From: Streptomyces violaceoruber
GTDB taxonomy: Bacteria; Actinomycetota; Actinomycetes; Streptomycetales; Streptomycetaceae
Direction: 5' to 3'
Assembly: GCA_000720805.1 (NCBI GenBank)
Contig: JODI01000004.1
Span: 186,001 to 250,000 of the forward strand
DNA: 64,000 bases
The notes below the pieces were generated by a model. It was given only the letters and a program-made list of their open reading frames with translations. It searched no databases and was not told the origin of the DNA. Below, piece by piece: positions 9,471-21,435 of this stretch (position 1 is its first letter; the number at the start of each line of letters is the position of its first letter). Both the position numbers and the translations under genes were made by a program.

Positions 9471-11153
9471 TCACTTGTACATCGTCTGGTTCATGGTTCC
9501 GGGGGCGTACGCGTCCGGGTCGACCCAGACGTTGATCAGCGACGGCTTGCCCGACTCGCGGGCCCGGCGCAGCGCGGAGCCAATGTCGGCGGGGTCGCGG
9601 ACCTCCTCGCCGTGACCGCCCAGCATCTGGGCGAACTTGTCGTAGTGGACGTCACCGAGGGTGTTGCCGATCCGCTCCCGTTCCTGGCCGTACTTGGCGG
9701 CCTGGCCGTAACGGATCTGGTTCATCGAGGAGTTGTTGCCGACGATGCCGACGAAGGGGAGGTCGTAGCGGACGAGGGTCTCGAAGTCCCAGCCGGTGAG
9801 GGAGAAGGCGCCGTCACCGAAGAGGGCCACCACCTCCTTGTCGGGCCGCGCCTGCTTGGCCGCGAGCACGAAGGGGACGCCGACGCCGAGCGTGCCCAGC
9901 GGGCCCGGGTCCATCCAGTGCCCGGGCGACTTGGGCTGCACGACCTGCCCGGAGAAGGTGACGATGTCGCCACCGTCACCGATGTAGATCGAGTCCTCGG
10001 TCAGGAAGTCGTTGATCTCGCTGACCAGGCGGTACGGGTGGATCGGTGAGGCGTCGGACTTCAGGCTGGGCAGCCGCTTCTCGATGGCGGTCTGCTCGGC
10101 GGCCCGCAGCTCGTCGAGCCACTCCTTGCGCCTGGACGCCCCGCCGTTGACGCGCCCGGAGGCGGCCTCCGTCACCGACTTGAGCACGAGCCCGGCGTCG
10201 CCGACGATCCCGAGGTCGATGTCGCGGTTCTTGCCGACCGTGCGGTAGTCGAGGTCGATCTGCACGACGGTCGCGTCCGGGGAGAGCCGCTTGCCGTAGC
10301 CCATGCGGAAGTCGAACGGCGTGCCGACGATCACGATGACGTCGGCGTTGGAGAAGGCGTACCGGCGCGAGAGCTGGAAGTGGTGCGGGTCGCCGGGCGG
10401 CAGGGTGCCGCGGCCCGCGCCGTTCATGTACGCGGGGATGTTGAGGGTGCGGACGAGATCGATGGCCGCCTCGGTGCCCCGGGTCGTCCACACCTGGCTG
10501 CCCAGCAGGATGGCCGGTTTCTCCGCGTGGACCAGCAGGTCGGCGAGCTTCTCGACGGCCTCGGGGTCGCCGGCCGAGCGGGTGGAGGCACGGTAGGCGC
10601 CGGCCTTCGGTACGCGCGCCTTGCCCGCCGGGACCTTGGCGTCGAGGACGTCGCGCGGGATCTCCAGGAAGGAGGGGCCGGGAGCGCCGTGGTAGCACTC
10701 GCGGAACGCCATGGACACCATGTCCGCCGCACGGGCCGTGTCCGGCACGGCCGCCGCGAACTTGGTGATCGGGGCCATCATGTCGACGTGCGGAAGGTCC
10801 TGCAGGGACCCCATCTTGTGCTGGCTGAGGGCCCCCTGACCACCGATCAGCAGCATCGGCGACTCCGCGCGGAAGGCGTTGGCGACACCCGTGACGGCGT
10901 CGGTGGTGCCGGGACCCGCGGTGACGACCGCACAGCCGGGCTTGCCGGTGACGCGCGCGTAGCCGTCGGCGGCGTGGGCGGCGACCTGTTCGTGCCGGAC
11001 GTCGACGACTTCTATGCCCTCGTCGACGCAGCCGTCGTAGATGTCGATGATGTGGCCGCCGCACAGGGTGTAGATGCGGTCGACCCCCTCGGCCTTCAGC
11101 GCCTTGGCAACGAGATGACCACCGGAAATGACGTCCTGAGTGTCGTCGGGCAT
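9471..11153 (-). CDS. TPP-dependent enzyme, probable oxalyl-CoA decarboxylase (or 2-hydroxyacyl-CoA lyase)
   Basis: A 560-residue thiamine-diphosphate enzyme. The N-terminal PYR domain has the catalytic Glu in [20 protein letters not shown]. The C-terminal PP domain has the cofactor motif starting [19 protein letters not shown] and ending NN. Databases commonly label such proteins acetolactate synthase, but the operon with frc and OFA transporters points to decarboxylation of oxalyl-CoA to formyl-CoA. The family also includes 2-hydroxyacyl-CoA lyases, and the GGIYKG-type segment of Oxalobacter Oxc is replaced here by [12 protein letters not shown], so the exact reaction is inferred. I chose ATG 11153 because GGACAGGA precedes it; upstream in-frame codons run into the promoter palindrome. 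Confidence 0.7.
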   Translation of the reverse strand: MPDDTQDVISGGHLVAKALKAEGVDRIYTLCGGHIIDIYDGCVDEGIEVVDVRHEQVAAHAADGYARVTGKPGCAVVTAGPGTTDAVTGVANAFRAESPMLLIGGQGALSQHKMGSLQDLPHVDMMAPITKFAAAVPDTARAADMVSMAFRECYHGAPGPSFLEIPRDVLDAKVPAGKARVPKAGAYRASTRSAGDPEAVEKLADLLVHAEKPAILLGSQVWTTRGTEAAIDLVRTLNIPAYMNGAGRGTLPPGDPHHFQLSRRYAFSNADVIVIVGTPFDFRMGYGKRLSPDATVVQIDLDYRTVGKNRDIDLGIVGDAGLVLKSVTEAASGRVNGGASRRKEWLDELRAAEQTAIEKRLPSLKSDASPIHPYRLVSEINDFLTEDSIYIGDGGDIVTFSGQVVQPKSPGHWMDPGPLGTLGVGVPFVLAAKQARPDKEVVALFGDGAFSLTGWDFETLVRYDLPFVGIVGNNSSMNQIRYGQAAKYGQERERIGNTLGDVHYDKFAQMLGGHGEEVRDPADIGSALRRARESGKPSLINVWVDPDAYAPGTMNQTMYK

Positions 11154-11204
11154 GGCGAAGTCCTGTCCCTTCGTAGGGGGTTGGAAGGCTCTCGCGGTAC
11201 ATTG

Positions 11205-11228
11205 CATACAGTCGACGGATACTGTATG
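11205..11228. promoter_or_regulatory. Palindromic operator candidate in the divergent oxalate-locus promoter
   Basis: A perfect 8-bp inverted repeat, catacagt at 11205-11212 and actgtatg at 11221-11228, separated by 8 bp. It lies in the 176 bp between the divergent starts of the TPP enzyme (11153) and the SucC-like subunit (11330). Its position suggests one regulator controls both arms. The half-site resembles GntR- or TetR-type operators, but no regulator gene lies next to it. Confidence 0.6.
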
Positions 11229-11329
11229 AAGCTTGTTATCCCGCATCCGGTGGGTGGTGTCCAGGGGGCGTGCGGCACTTTCAGTCATCGGAGTTCGGCC
11301 TCGCGATGACTTTCCAGACGGGAGCCGAG

Positions 11330-12460
<1,131 letters not shown>

Positions 12461-12474
12461 GGAGACGGGACGAC

Positions 12475-13386
12475 ATGGCCATCTACCTGACCAAGGAGAG
12501 CAGGATCCTCGTCCAGGGCATGACCGGCGGCGAGGGCATGAAACACACCCGCCGCATGCTCGCGGCAGGCACGAACGTCGTCGGCGGCGTCAACCCGCGC
12601 AAGGCCGGCCGCACCGTCGACTTCGACGTCCCCCAGGGTCTGAACGGTCTGGGAGGCGCCCCCAGCGCCGTCCCCGTCTTCGGCTCGGTCGCCGACGGTA
12701 TGCGGGCCACCGGCGCCGACGTCACCGTCGTCTTCGTGCCGCCCGCGTTCGCCAAGGCGGCCGTCACCGAGGCCGCCGACGCCGGCATCGGCCTCGCCGT
12801 CGTCATCACCGAGGGCATCCCGGTCCACGACTCCGTCGCCTTCACGGCGTACGCGCAGGAGAAAGGCACCCGGATCATCGGCCCCAACTGCCCGGGCCTG
12901 ATCACCCCGGGCCAGTCCAACGCGGGCATCATTCCCGCCGACATCGCCAAACCTGGCCGTATCGGACTGGTGTCCAAGTCCGGCACGCTCACCTACCAAC
13001 TCATGTACGAGCTTCGCGACATCGGCTTCTCCACCTGCGTGGGCATCGGCGGCGACCCCGTCGTCGGCACCACCCACATCGACTGCCTCGCCGCCTTCCA
13101 GGACGACCCCGACACCGACATCATCGTCCTCATCGGGGAGATCGGCGGCGACGCGGAGGAACGGGCGGCCGCGTACATCCGCGAGCACGTCACCAAGCCC
13201 GTCGTCGGCTACATCGCCGGTTTCACCGCGCCCGAGGGCAAGACGATGGGGCACGCGGGCGCGATCGTGTCCGGTTCGGCCGGCACCGCGCAGGCCAAGA
13301 AGGAGGCGCTGGAGGCGGTGGGCGTCCAGGTCGGCAGCACGCCCACCGAGACGGCCCGCCTGGTTTCGGCCCGGCTGGGAGCGTGA
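12475..13386 (+). CDS. Succinate-CoA ligase-like alpha subunit
   Basis: A 303-residue alpha subunit. It begins [20 protein letters not shown], followed by the CoA-binding region [13 protein letters not shown], the core [13 protein letters not shown] and [10 protein letters not shown], and the phospho-histidine motif [16 protein letters not shown] ribosome-binding site lies about 10 nt before ATG 12475. It forms the complex with the preceding beta subunit, and the pair is transcribed divergently from the frc-oxc arm. The aldehyde dehydrogenase gene follows after 72 bp. Confidence 0.9.
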   Translation: MAIYLTKESRILVQGMTGGEGMKHTRRMLAAGTNVVGGVNPRKAGRTVDFDVPQGLNGLGGAPSAVPVFGSVADGMRATGADVTVVFVPPAFAKAAVTEAADAGIGLAVVITEGIPVHDSVAFTAYAQEKGTRIIGPNCPGLITPGQSNAGIIPADIAKPGRIGLVSKSGTLTYQLMYELRDIGFSTCVGIGGDPVVGTTHIDCLAAFQDDPDTDIIVLIGEIGGDAEERAAAYIREHVTKPVVGYIAGFTAPEGKTMGHAGAIVSGSAGTAQAKKEALEAVGVQVGSTPTETARLVSARLGA

Positions 13387-13458
13387 CACCACTCCTTCCG
13401 AGACGGGCCCTCCGGGCCTCGTTTCTCTCGACTGTGCACCGAGAGCGGAGAACCCCGT

Positions 13459-15024
13459 ATGGCAACCACCCTCACCCCCACGACCACGCCCACCCTCACC
13501 CTCAAATCAGGCACATCCTGGACCGATGCCTGGCAGCGCTGTCTCGCTGTCGCGCCCGAGGCGTTCCGCGACGACCGTGTCCTCAACCTCTGGGGCGCGA
13601 CCTGGCGGGCCGACGGCCGGGCCCTGCCCGCCACCAGCCCCGTGGACGGCAGCCCCATCGCCGGCCCGCCGCGCCTGGACCGGGACACCGCCCACCAGGC
13701 CGTCCGCGCCTCGCTCGACCAGCACCGCGCCTGGCGGCACGTCCCCCTCGACGAGCGCCGCGCCCGCGTCGCCGCCACCCTCGACGCCCTCACCGCCCAC
13801 CGCGAACTGCTCGCGCTGCTGCTGGTGTGGGAGATCGGCAAGCCCTGGCGGCTCGCGCAGGCGGACGTCGACCGGGCCGTGGACGGGGTGCGCTGGTACG
13901 TCGACGGCATCGACCCCATGCTGGAGGGCCGGGCCCCGCTGGACGGTCCGGTGTCCAACATCGCCAGTTGGAACTACCCGATGAGCGTGCTCGTTCACGC
14001 AGTGCTGGTACAGGCACTGGCAGGCAACGCGGTCATCGCCAAGACCCCGACCGACGGCGGTGTCGCCTGTCTGACCCTGGCCTGCGCGCTCGCCGCCCGC
14101 GAGGGGATCCCCGTCACCCTGGTCAGTGGCAGCGGCGGCGAGCTGTCCCAGGCGCTGGTGCGGGCGCCCGAGATCGGCTGCGTCTCCTTCGTCGGCGGCC
14201 GCGACACCGGCGCCGCGGTGGCCACGGCCGTCGCCGACCTCGGCAAGCGGCACGTACTCGAACAGGAAGGACTCAACACCTGGGGCATCTGGAACTACAC
14301 GGACTGGGACACGCTCGCCGCGGTCGTGCCCAAGCTCTTCGACTACGGCAAGCAGCGGTGCACGGCGTACCCGCGCTTCGTCGTCCAGCGGCACCTGTTC
14401 GACGAGTTCCTCGCCGCGTACCTCCCGGCGGTTCGCGCCCTGCGCGTCGGCCACCCGCTCGCCGTCGAGAAGCGCGACGACCCGTACCCGGAGCTCGACT
14501 TCGGGCCGGTGATCAACGCGACCAAGGCCAAGGAACTGTGTGACCAGGTCGCCGAGGCCGTCGAGCGCGGCGCCGTCCCGCTGCACCGGGGCAACCCGGC
14601 CGACGCCCGCTTCCTGCCCGGTCAGGACACCTCGGCGTACGTCCAGCCGGTCACGCTCCTGAACCCGCCGCCGTCCTCCCCGCTGCACCACGCGGAACCC
14701 TTCGGACCGGTCGACACCATCGTCCTGGTCGACACGGAGGCGGAGCTGCTGGCCGCGATGAACGCGTCCAACGGCGCGCTGGTGGCCACCCTGTCCACGG
14801 ACGACCGGGCGACCTTCGACCGGCTCGCCCCGCAGATCCGCGCGTTCAAGGTCGGCCATGGCAAGCCGCGTTCGCGGGGTGACCGCGACGAGCTGTTCGG
14901 CGGGTTCGGGGCGTCCTGGCGGGGCGCGTTCGTCGGCGGCGAGCTGCTGGTGCGGGCCGTGACGCGGGGCCCGGCACAGGAGCGGCTGCCCGGGAACTTC
15001 CCGGACTACCACCTCATGCCGTGA
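13459..15024 (+). CDS. Aldehyde dehydrogenase family protein
   Basis: A 521-residue ALDH-fold protein. Visible motifs are NIASWNYPMSVLVHAVLVQA (catalytic Asn region), VIAKTPTDGG, the Rossmann segment FVGGRDTGAAV, the general base Glu in VLEQEGLNTWG and the nucleophile Cys in YGKQRCTAYPRF. The sequence is far from typical betaine or succinate-semialdehyde enzymes, so it is a divergent subfamily. Its place at the end of the sucCD-like arm suggests use of an oxalate-derived intermediate, for example glyoxylate or glycolaldehyde chemistry, possibly CoA-linked. That is speculative. A strong terminator follows immediately. Confidence 0.8.
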   Translation: MATTLTPTTTPTLTLKSGTSWTDAWQRCLAVAPEAFRDDRVLNLWGATWRADGRALPATSPVDGSPIAGPPRLDRDTAHQAVRASLDQHRAWRHVPLDERRARVAATLDALTAHRELLALLLVWEIGKPWRLAQADVDRAVDGVRWYVDGIDPMLEGRAPLDGPVSNIASWNYPMSVLVHAVLVQALAGNAVIAKTPTDGGVACLTLACALAAREGIPVTLVSGSGGELSQALVRAPEIGCVSFVGGRDTGAAVATAVADLGKRHVLEQEGLNTWGIWNYTDWDTLAAVVPKLFDYGKQRCTAYPRFVVQRHLFDEFLAAYLPAVRALRVGHPLAVEKRDDPYPELDFGPVINATKAKELCDQVAEAVERGAVPLHRGNPADARFLPGQDTSAYVQPVTLLNPPPSSPLHHAEPFGPVDTIVLVDTEAELLAAMNASNGALVATLSTDDRATFDRLAPQIRAFKVGHGKPRSRGDRDELFGGFGASWRGAFVGGELLVRAVTRGPAQERLPGNFPDYHLMP

Positions 15025-15075
15025 CCGGTTGCCGGGTGATGCCCCACCCCATCGGCATCACCCGGCAACCGTCAC
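15021..15075 (+). terminator. Intrinsic terminator after the aldehyde dehydrogenase gene
   Basis: A perfect 18-bp stem (15026-15043 with 15054-15071) with a 10-nt loop overlaps the stop codon. Flanking gtgac/gtcac can extend it past a one-base bulge. It closes the plus-strand oxalate arm. Confidence 0.85.
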
Positions 15076-15276
15076 CTTCAGGGCCGTGCGCCCCGCATTC
15101 ATCCGGTGCCCGTCGGTCATCACCAGATGCTCGTCGTGCTCTCCCACCAGCAGTGGCGCGAGGTCCGGGCGGGGCGATGCCCTGGCACGGAAACGCAGGT
15201 GAAAGGCACTCCGAAAGCTTGGTATTGTTGTCCATGTCGCCACGGGGAACACCCCCGTCAAGGCGACGGACACCTG

Positions 15277-15361
15277 GTCCGGGTGGCGGAATGGCAGACG
15301 CGCTAGCTTGAGGTGCTAGTGCCCTTTAACGGGCGTGGGGGTTCAAGTCCCCCCTCGGACA
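15277..15361 (+). tRNA. tRNA-Leu (anticodon GAG)
   Basis: An 85-nt tRNA with a long variable arm. The acceptor arm pairs gtccggg with ctcggac (one G-U). The anticodon stem ctagc/gctag encloses loop ttGAGgt. The T arm is ggggg-ttcaagt-ccccc. The 3' CCA is not encoded. It reads CUC and CUU leucine codons. A hairpin terminator follows. Confidence 0.97.
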
Positions 15362-15388
15362 CACAACCAGATACACATCGCATCGCAC

Positions 15389-15424
15389 CTTGTGCGGGCC
15401 GGGCATCGCCTCGGCCCGCACAAG
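15389..15424 (+). terminator. Terminator downstream of tRNA-Leu
   Basis: A perfect 13-bp stem (cttgtgcgggccg at 15389-15401 with its complement at 15412-15424) and a 10-nt loop, 27 bp after the tRNA. Confidence 0.8.
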
Positions 15425-15649
15425 CTGTATTCCGACGCCGAACGCGGCCACGCGGGCCCAGGAGGGCCAGGGCGACGCCCCCCGGCGCCGACCCAGCAGC
15501 CGTGCCGCCCGCCGCGACCGTGTGGTGGTGCCCTCGTCGGCGGCGACCGCACGACCGGGCCACGCGACCGCACCACCGGAGGCCGCAGCCTTGCTCCGCG
15601 CCGCTAATTCGGTTGACTGGGGCGCTGCGGGGCGGGCTGAATGCGGGGC

Positions 15650-16762
15650 ATGGCCGACATCCGGGGCACGTACGACGATCTCTTCACGGCAGTGCCGAAC
15701 GCACTGTCCGACCTGCTGGACGCCCAGGACGTGGGGGGCTCGGTCGCCGTCTTCGTCGACGGCGAGCCGGTGGTGGACGTGTGGGGCGGCTTCGCGGACG
15801 CGGACCGTACGGTGCCGTGGCAGCGCGACACGATCGCCAACGTCTACTCCGTGACCAAGACCATGACGGCCCTGTGCGCCCTGATCCTGATCGACCGCGG
15901 CGAACTGGACCCGGACGCGCCCGTCGCCCGGTACTGGCCCGAGTTCGCCGTCGCCGGCAAGGAGAAGGTGCTGGTGAGGCATGTGCTCTCGCACACCGCG
16001 GGGCTGCCCGATTTCGACGGACCGCTGATCGTGGCGGACCTCTACGACCGGCCGTCCGTCACGGCACGCCTCGCCGCTCAGACGCCCCGGTGGGAGCCGG
16101 GCACGGCGGCCGGCTACCACTCGCTCACCCAGGGTTTCCTGCTGGGCGAGGTCGTCCGCCGGATCACCGGCCGGGGCGTCGGGGAGTTCCTCGCCGACGA
16201 GGTCACCGGGCCGCTGGGCGCGGACTTCCACATCGGACTGGCCGCGGAGCACGACCACCGGGTCGCGCCCACGGTGCCACCGCCGTCGCGGGACGAGGAC
16301 TACACCGCGAGAGCGCCGGGCAAGAACCCGGCTCCCGAGGCCGGACAGGGCCTCCGGGTCCGCGACGGCAACAGCGTGGCCTGGCGCCGCGCCGAGATCC
16401 CCGCGGCGAGCGGCTTCGGCAACGCCCGCTCGGTCGCGCTCGTGCAGTCGGTCATGGCGTGCGGGGGAACCCTGCGTGGGGTGCGGCTGTTGTCGGCGGC
16501 GGGCTGCGAACGCGCGTGGCAGGAGCAGTTCGCGGGGGAGGACCGTTCCCTCGGCATGCCGATGCGCTGGGGGCTGGGGTACGGCCTGTTCGGCACCACC
16601 TACGGCTGGGGCGGCTGGGGCGGGTCGCTCGTCGTGATCGAGCCCGATTCCCGGATGGCGCTGGCATACGTGACCAACCAGATGCGCGAACCGGAGGACG
16701 ACACCCGGGGGCTGGATCTGGTGATGGCCGCCTACGACGGACTCCAGGGCCTGCGCGCCTGA
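15650..16762 (+). CDS. Serine hydrolase of the beta-lactamase/EstB family
   Basis: A 370-residue class C beta-lactamase-like hydrolase. Family motifs are SxxK as SVTK in ANVYSVTKTMTALC (nucleophile Ser and Lys) and the tyrosine motif YxS as GYHS in GTAAGYHSLTQGF. A Trp/Gly-rich C-terminal segment GWGGWGGSLVVI replaces the KTG box, which is typical of esterases such as EstB. There is no signal peptide, so it is probably a cytoplasmic esterase rather than an antibiotic-resistance enzyme. An in-frame ATG at 15641 is an alternative start. The substrate is unknown. Confidence 0.85.
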   Translation: MADIRGTYDDLFTAVPNALSDLLDAQDVGGSVAVFVDGEPVVDVWGGFADADRTVPWQRDTIANVYSVTKTMTALCALILIDRGELDPDAPVARYWPEFAVAGKEKVLVRHVLSHTAGLPDFDGPLIVADLYDRPSVTARLAAQTPRWEPGTAAGYHSLTQGFLLGEVVRRITGRGVGEFLADEVTGPLGADFHIGLAAEHDHRVAPTVPPPSRDEDYTARAPGKNPAPEAGQGLRVRDGNSVAWRRAEIPAASGFGNARSVALVQSVMACGGTLRGVRLLSAAGCERAWQEQFAGEDRSLGMPMRWGLGYGLFGTTYGWGGWGGSLVVIEPDSRMALAYVTNQMREPEDDTRGLDLVMAAYDGLQGLRA

Positions 16763-16783
16763 GGTGTCAGTAGGGTCGTGGGC

Positions 16784-17404
16784 ATGGACGACGTGCGGGT
16801 GGTGCTGATCGGCGGGACGTCGAATGTCGGCAAGTCGACCGTCGCCCGGGCGGTGGCGGAACGGCTGGGGTTCGCGTACCGGCCGACGGATCTGCTGGCC
16901 CGGCATCCCGGCCGGCCCTGGCGGACGCCGGAGCGGGAGGTGCCGCCGCATGTCGCCGAGCACTACCGGTCCCTCGACGTCGACGAACTGATCGAGTCGG
17001 TCCTCGATCACTACGAGCGACTGTGGCCCCGCATCGAGGACCTGATCATGCTCCACGCGACCGCGACCGCGACCGCGACCGGTTCCGGAACGGGCCTGGT
17101 CCTGGAGGGATCCGCGCTGTGGCCCTCCCGGGTCGCCGAATTGACGGCCCCACGAACGGCGGCCGTCTGGCTCACCGCCGACCCCGCCGTCGTACGCGAG
17201 CGGGTGCACAGTGCCGGCCACTACGCGACCGCGACGCCGGAGGAACGGCATCTGATGGACAAGTTCCTTGCCCGCACGGAGCGTTACCAGACCCTCATGA
17301 CCCAGTCCGTCGACCGCCTGGGCCTGCACCGCATCGACGCGGGCGGCGGACGGTCGGTCGCGCAGCTGGCGGACGCGGTGCTGGAGGCCACGGCGCGCCG
17401 ATGA
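16784..17404 (+). CDS. P-loop kinase-like ATPase of unknown function
   Basis: A 206-residue protein. It opens with a Walker A motif in VLIGGTSNVGKSTVARAVAERLG and has the layout of small-molecule kinases (shikimate kinase or 2-phosphoglycerate kinase-like). A LID-like basic segment VVRERVHSAGHYATATPEERH follows near residue 145. Residues about 92-99 are an ATATATAT run encoded by four in-frame gcgacc repeats. GTG 16778 is an alternative start. It lies 21 bp after the serine hydrolase gene and is probably cotranscribed. The acceptor substrate cannot be predicted. Confidence 0.65.
   Translation: MDDVRVVLIGGTSNVGKSTVARAVAERLGFAYRPTDLLARHPGRPWRTPEREVPPHVAEHYRSLDVDELIESVLDHYERLWPRIEDLIMLHATATATATGSGTGLVLEGSALWPSRVAELTAPRTAAVWLTADPAVVRERVHSAGHYATATPEERHLMDKFLARTERYQTLMTQSVDRLGLHRIDAGGGRSVAQLADAVLEATARR
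17057..17080 (+). repeat. In-frame hexanucleotide microsatellite (gcgacc)4
   Basis: Four perfect copies of gcgacc inside the kinase-like gene, encoding alternating Ala-Thr. Copy-number change in whole units keeps the frame. Confidence 0.9.
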
Positions 17405-17773
17405 CACCAGGCAATGGAGAGTCGGTGCGCGGAGAAAATCCTGTGCCCCACCCCTCTCCGGCCCCCTACACTCACCACGGATCACGCGCCGCCCCCGCAC
17501 AGGGGCAGGGCCGCGTGTGCTGACAAGGCAGACCAGTGAGGGGAGACCGGCCGTGTGCTACCGCACCGCTGTCGTCGTTCCCCGGTCGCTCCGCGAGGTG
17601 CTCCTCGTGTCTTCGTCCGTCCGGTGCCCGCTGCGCGGCCGGTACCGGATGCCCATGACGACCTCCTGATCAGCACGCTCAACTCTCGCGTCCACGCGTC
17701 CGGTCGAGGTGCCCTCGAGGGAGTCACGGGAATCGCGCCGCCCTGTCACATCTCGTCCGAAAGGCCCTGGGCC
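17405..17773 (+). other. 369-bp leader region of the FusB gene
   Basis: A non-coding stretch apart from a short possible leader ORF at 17553-17669. Around 17460 the sequence cctacactc resembles a -10 element, but no clear -35 is visible. An imperfect GC-rich inverted repeat lies near 17488-17520. No other gene is supported here. Confidence 0.4.
17553..17669 (+). CDS. Possible 38-codon leader peptide upstream of fusB
   Basis: A GTG-initiated ORF of 38 codons beginning [16 protein letters not shown] and ending RMPMTTS. It has the strongest ribosome-binding site in the region: AGGGGAG starts about 15 nt before its GTG. It ends 104 bp before the likely GTG start of the EF-G-like gene and is in a different frame. 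The Arg- and Val-rich peptide has no family that I recognise. It may be a regulatory uORF. It could also be chance, with that RBS serving an unrecognised start of the EF-G gene. Confidence 0.35.
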   Translation: MCYRTAVVVPRSLREVLLVSSSVRCPLRGRYRMPMTTS

Positions 17774-19837
<2,064 letters not shown>

Positions 19838-19844
19838 CCGACGC

Positions 19845-19880
19845 GGGGCGGCCCCGTCCGTACGCGGGCGGGGCCGCCCC
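19845..19880. terminator. Bidirectional terminator between fusB and the SCO5389-family gene
   Basis: A 12-bp GC-only stem (19845-19856 with 19869-19880) around a 12-nt loop, between two convergent genes. Confidence 0.8.
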
Positions 19881-19941
19881 AACCGGGTCACCCCGGTCTT
19901 GCGAACCCCCAGGGCCGGACGCCCGTGCCGCGGATCGCGCG

Positions 19942-20334
19942 TCAGCAGTCCCTGAACTCCGGCGACTGGTTCAGCACCTGCGACCGCACCGACGTGAAAC
20001 GCCCGTACGTCTCACCGCCGCGGGCCGCCGGCCGGAACGCCGCCACCCGGTGGCAGTTCTGGAAGGCGAGGGCGACGCCGAAGTGGCGTTCCAGGCTGGT
20101 GCGGATGGCGTCGCTGGCCAACGCCCGGAGCAGCTCGCCGCGTTCCTTCTCGGACGGGGGAGGGGTCTGGTTGTCGGTGAACTCGGCAGTGGTGCCCTTG
20201 AGTTCGGCGGCCAGGGAGGCGATCAGGTCGTAGGCGTAGGGGAGGGACGTGCGGACGGTGTGCACGAAGTCCTCCTCGCGGATGTCGCCGTGCTCGGCTT
20301 CGGCGAGGAGCTGGGGGGAGACGTCGAGGGACAT
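19942..20334 (-). CDS. SCO5389-family protein
   Basis: A 130-residue protein that I recognise as the SCO5389 family of Streptomyces. It has MSLDVSPQLLAEAEHGDI at the N-terminus, VRTSLPYAYDLI, FTDNQTPPPSE, FQNCHRVAAF and the C-terminus SQVLNQSPEFRDC. The biochemical function is unknown. One internal Cys-His pair and a C-terminal Cys are possible metal or thiol sites. It lies 46 bp downstream of the CooC/MinD-like ATPase in the same direction, so the two are probably one operon, behind a Zur-like box. It is likely a paralogue of the usual genomic copy. Confidence 0.8.
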   Translation of the reverse strand: MSLDVSPQLLAEAEHGDIREEDFVHTVRTSLPYAYDLIASLAAELKGTTAEFTDNQTPPPSEKERGELLRALASDAIRTSLERHFGVALAFQNCHRVAAFRPAARGGETYGRFTSVRSQVLNQSPEFRDC

Positions 20335-20380
20335 GGGCTGCGTTCCTGTTCAGTGGTCGTGAGGGAGGAGCTGGAAAGGG

Positions 20381-21343
20381 TCAGGGGCAGGCGAGGGCGG
20401 CCGGCCCCGGTACGAAGTCCGGGTCCACCTGTGCGGCCAGGTCGTGGCCCGTCGTCTCGTTCGCCCAGGAGCGTGCGTTGCGCAGGTGGAACTCGACGGC
20501 GTGGCGGTGGAGGGTCGTCCAGTCGCGGGGGACGGCGTCGACGGTCTCGCGCAGGATGTTCAGGGCGTGTCGGTTGGGGGGTTCCAGGGTGTCCAGGCCG
20601 GTGTCCGCGCGGCCCTGTTCGGCCGAGCGGATCCAGGGGGAGTGGACGAGATGGGTGAGGAGGTCGTCGCCGACCTGTTCCTTGAGGAAGAGGAGGTCGT
20701 CCTCGCCGGTCACCTTGTTGCCGACGACGGCGATCCGGATGCCGAACTCCCGGGCGTGGTCCCGGTACTGGCGGTAGACCGAGACGCCCTTCCGGGTCGG
20801 TTCCGCGACCAGGAAGGTGATGTCGAAGCGGGTGAACAGGCCCGAGGCGAACGCGTCCGCGCCGGCTGTCATGTCGACGACGACGTACTCGCCGGGGCCG
20901 TCCACCAGGTGGTTGAGGTAGAGCTCCACGCCGCCGAGCTTGGAGTGGTAGCAGGCCACGCCCAGGTCGCTCTCGTCGAACGCGCCCGTCACCATCAGTC
21001 CTACGTCGCCCACGCGCCGGACGTGGCGTGCGTGGAGTTCGTCGTCGCCGAGCAGGCGGAGCAGGCGTGAACCCCGGCCGGGGGGTGTTGTCTTGATCAT
21101 CGCCTCGCGGGAGGCGATGCGGGGGTTGGTGCCGCGCAGGTAGTCCTTGATGTCGTCGACGTGGGTGCCCAGGGCAGGGGCGTCCCACGGGCCGTCGTCG
21201 TGGCCGAGTGCCTCGGCCAGGTGCTGGTTGATGTCGCCGTCGACGGCGAGGACCGGTGCGCCGGAGCGCGCCAGGTGCCGGGAGAAGAGCGCCGACAGGG
21301 TGGTCTTGCCGCTGCCGCCCTTGCCGACGAACGCGATCCGCAC
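20381..21343 (-). CDS. CooC/MinD-like ATPase (SIMIBI class)
   Basis: A 320-residue deviant Walker A ATPase. The motif GKGGSGKTT in MRIAFVGKGGSGKTTLSALF has the signature lysine of the CooC/MinD/ArsA group. Also visible are VLAVDGDINQHLAEALG (switch I), the Walker B-like VVVDMTAGADAF and VVGNKV. CooC proteins insert metal (Ni) into enzymes, and others are chaperone-type ATPases. No metalloenzyme gene is next to it; the partner is the SCO5389-family protein downstream. The GTG start has a good AGGTGGAGGG ribosome-binding site. A Zur-type palindrome lies 17 bp upstream of the start, suggesting expression under zinc limitation. That is inference. Confidence 0.75.
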   Translation of the reverse strand: MRIAFVGKGGSGKTTLSALFSRHLARSGAPVLAVDGDINQHLAEALGHDDGPWDAPALGTHVDDIKDYLRGTNPRIASREAMIKTTPPGRGSRLLRLLGDDELHARHVRRVGDVGLMVTGAFDESDLGVACYHSKLGGVELYLNHLVDGPGEYVVVDMTAGADAFASGLFTRFDITFLVAEPTRKGVSVYRQYRDHAREFGIRIAVVGNKVTGEDDLLFLKEQVGDDLLTHLVHSPWIRSAEQGRADTGLDTLEPPNRHALNILRETVDAVPRDWTTLHRHAVEFHLRNARSWANETTGHDLAAQVDPDFVPGPAALACP

Positions 21344-21359
21344 TAGCCCTCCACCTTTT

Positions 21360-21374
21360 TGAAAATGAATGTCA
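21360..21374 (-). promoter_or_regulatory. Candidate Zur box upstream of the CooC-like ATPase gene
   Basis: The 15-mer TGAAAATGAATGTCA (plus strand) matches the perfect Zur-type palindrome TGAAAATGATTTTCA at 13 of 15 positions. It lies 17 bp upstream of the minus-strand GTG start, in AT-rich sequence that is unusual for this genome. Confidence 0.6.
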
Positions 21375-21435
21375 TGTGGTTAGGTTCTAGGGGTGGCCGG
21401 CGGCGGGTGTCAAATCGCCCGGCGGTCGCCGCTCG

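Noticed and set aside
9471..11153. Acetolactate synthase (ilvB) assignment
   Set aside because: The protein is operonic with frc and OFA transporters, there is no small regulatory subunit gene, and the sequence resembles the Oxc/HACL branch more than IlvB.
15058..15273. Minus-strand 71-codon frame ending near the terminator, with a segment (PLLVGEHDEH) faintly like a CaiB/Frc C-terminus
   Set aside because: The resemblance is only a few residues, it overlaps the terminator stem, and the rest matches nothing I recognise. A degraded gene remnant cannot be excluded.
21380..21398. Iron box (DmdR/IdeR) in the divergent region, beginning TTAGGTT
   Set aside because: Only the first half-site matches; the second half shows no symmetry, whereas the nearby Zur-like palindromes are much better.
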